Of a stretch of 5,275 bases of DNA, positions 4,845-5,275 are shown in pieces. The position numbers were made by a program, and so were the translations under genes. The stretch comes from Anaerolineae bacterium (GTDB taxonomy: Bacteria; Chloroflexota; Anaerolineae; 4572-78; J111). How positions within the stretch are numbered: the stretch's first letter is position 1; every line of letters begins with the position of its first letter. The stretch is taken from the NCBI GenBank assembly GCA_020433835.1, contig JAGRBY010000519.1:1-5275 (forward strand), read 5' to 3'. Below the pieces are notes generated by a model. The model searched no databases and was not told the DNA's origin. It saw nothing but the letters and a program-made list of their open reading frames with translations.

Positions 4845-5275
4845 ATGAGTCAATGGTTTCAAGAGACGGTATTGGAAGGGCAGTATGTTACCTTAATACC
4901 CCTGTGTCATGATCACAAGGAAGCGCTTATTGAAGCTGCTTCTGATGGTGGCCTTTGGGAACTCTGGTATACGAGCGTTCCTTCCCCCAACAATATCGAA
5001 GAATATATTTCATTTGCCCTGAGTGAGAATGAGTCGGATCGCGCTTTAGCCTTTGTGGTTATTGACAATGTGACAAAGAAGATTATTGGATCGACTCGAT
5101 ATACTAATGCCAAGCCCATGCATCGACGATTGGAAATCGGCTATACATGGTATGCCCAGCGTTTTCAGCGCACCGCAGTGAATACCGAGTGCAAGTTATT
5201 GCTTCTTGCCCATGCTTTTGATCAACTTCAGGCCATTGCTGTGGAGTTTCGTACCCACTGGCATAACCAGGCATC
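4845..5275 (+). CDS. GNAT family N-acetyltransferase (RimJ/RimL-like), 3' end outside the window
   Basis: An open frame of 143 codons runs from ATG 4845 to the right edge without a stop. It begins MSQWFQETVLEGQYVTLIPL. The N-terminus matches the RimJ/RimL-type GNAT pattern (LEG..VTL.PL). The central part reads FVVIDNVTKKIIGSTRYTNAKPMHRRLEIGYTWYAQRFQRTAVNTECKLLLLAHAFDQL, and the end VEFRTHWHNQA approaches the acceptor/CoA region (typically followed by S..AI..LG). Such enzymes transfer acetyl from acetyl-CoA to an amino group; in this COG1670 subtype the acceptor is usually unknown. The acetyl-CoA loop is QRTAVNTECK in place of the classic Q/R-x-x-G-x-G/A, as is common in this subtype. The ribosome binding site is weak (GATGGA at 4831-4836, 8 bp before the ATG). 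Probably 180-200 residues when complete. Confidence 0.88.
   Translation, partial: MSQWFQETVLEGQYVTLIPLCHDHKEALIEAASDGGLWELWYTSVPSPNNIEEYISFALSENESDRALAFVVIDNVTKKIIGSTRYTNAKPMHRRLEIGYTWYAQRFQRTAVNTECKLLLLAHAFDQLQAIAVEFRTHWHNQA

Overview
The left part of the window is a plasmid-type replication module and the right part is a co-directional run of small-molecule metabolism genes. The replication protein is a RepA_C-type initiator of the kind found on plasmids of Proteobacteria. The cargo proteins look proteobacterial, most likely gammaproteobacterial, with moderate GC content. The genus cannot be named from the sequence alone.

Replication module (1 to about 1185). A minus-strand repA runs off the left edge. 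Its protein is clearly recognisable, but the reading frame is broken twice: an in-frame amber codon follows an ATG-Lys-Asp-Lys start, and a one-base frameshift lies near the C-terminus. Upstream lies an iteron origin. It has three 16-bp iterons on 21/22-bp spacing, a fourth isolated iteron about 220 bp away, and two consensus DnaA boxes inside a perfect 15-bp inverted repeat. It also has an AT-rich tract, CCTGTA repeats in 10-bp register, and a palindrome over the repA start that carries the iteron core in inverted orientation (a candidate autoregulatory operator). The DNA sites look intact while the initiator frame is damaged. This fits either a decaying replicon (second replicon or integrated plasmid) or sequencing errors.

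Junction (about 1186 to 1381). No gene is visible. It holds several short palindromes and three TTGATC motifs before a good ribosome binding site.

Cargo (1382 to 5275, all plus strand). In order: a 3-hydroxyisobutyrate dehydrogenase/glyoxylate reductase-family oxidoreductase, a bile acid:sodium symporter (BASS) family transporter, three VOC/glyoxalase-fold proteins of three different subtypes, and a GNAT acetyltransferase cut by the right edge. Gaps are about 57 to 114 bp, some with hairpins, so one operon is possible but not certain. Taken together, a reductase for small hydroxy/oxo acids, an organic-anion carrier and three glyoxalase-fold enzymes suggest handling of reactive carbonyls or small organic acids. 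That is inference from families and neighbourhood only. No transposase, integrase, attC site, tRNA, rRNA or CRISPR array was seen.
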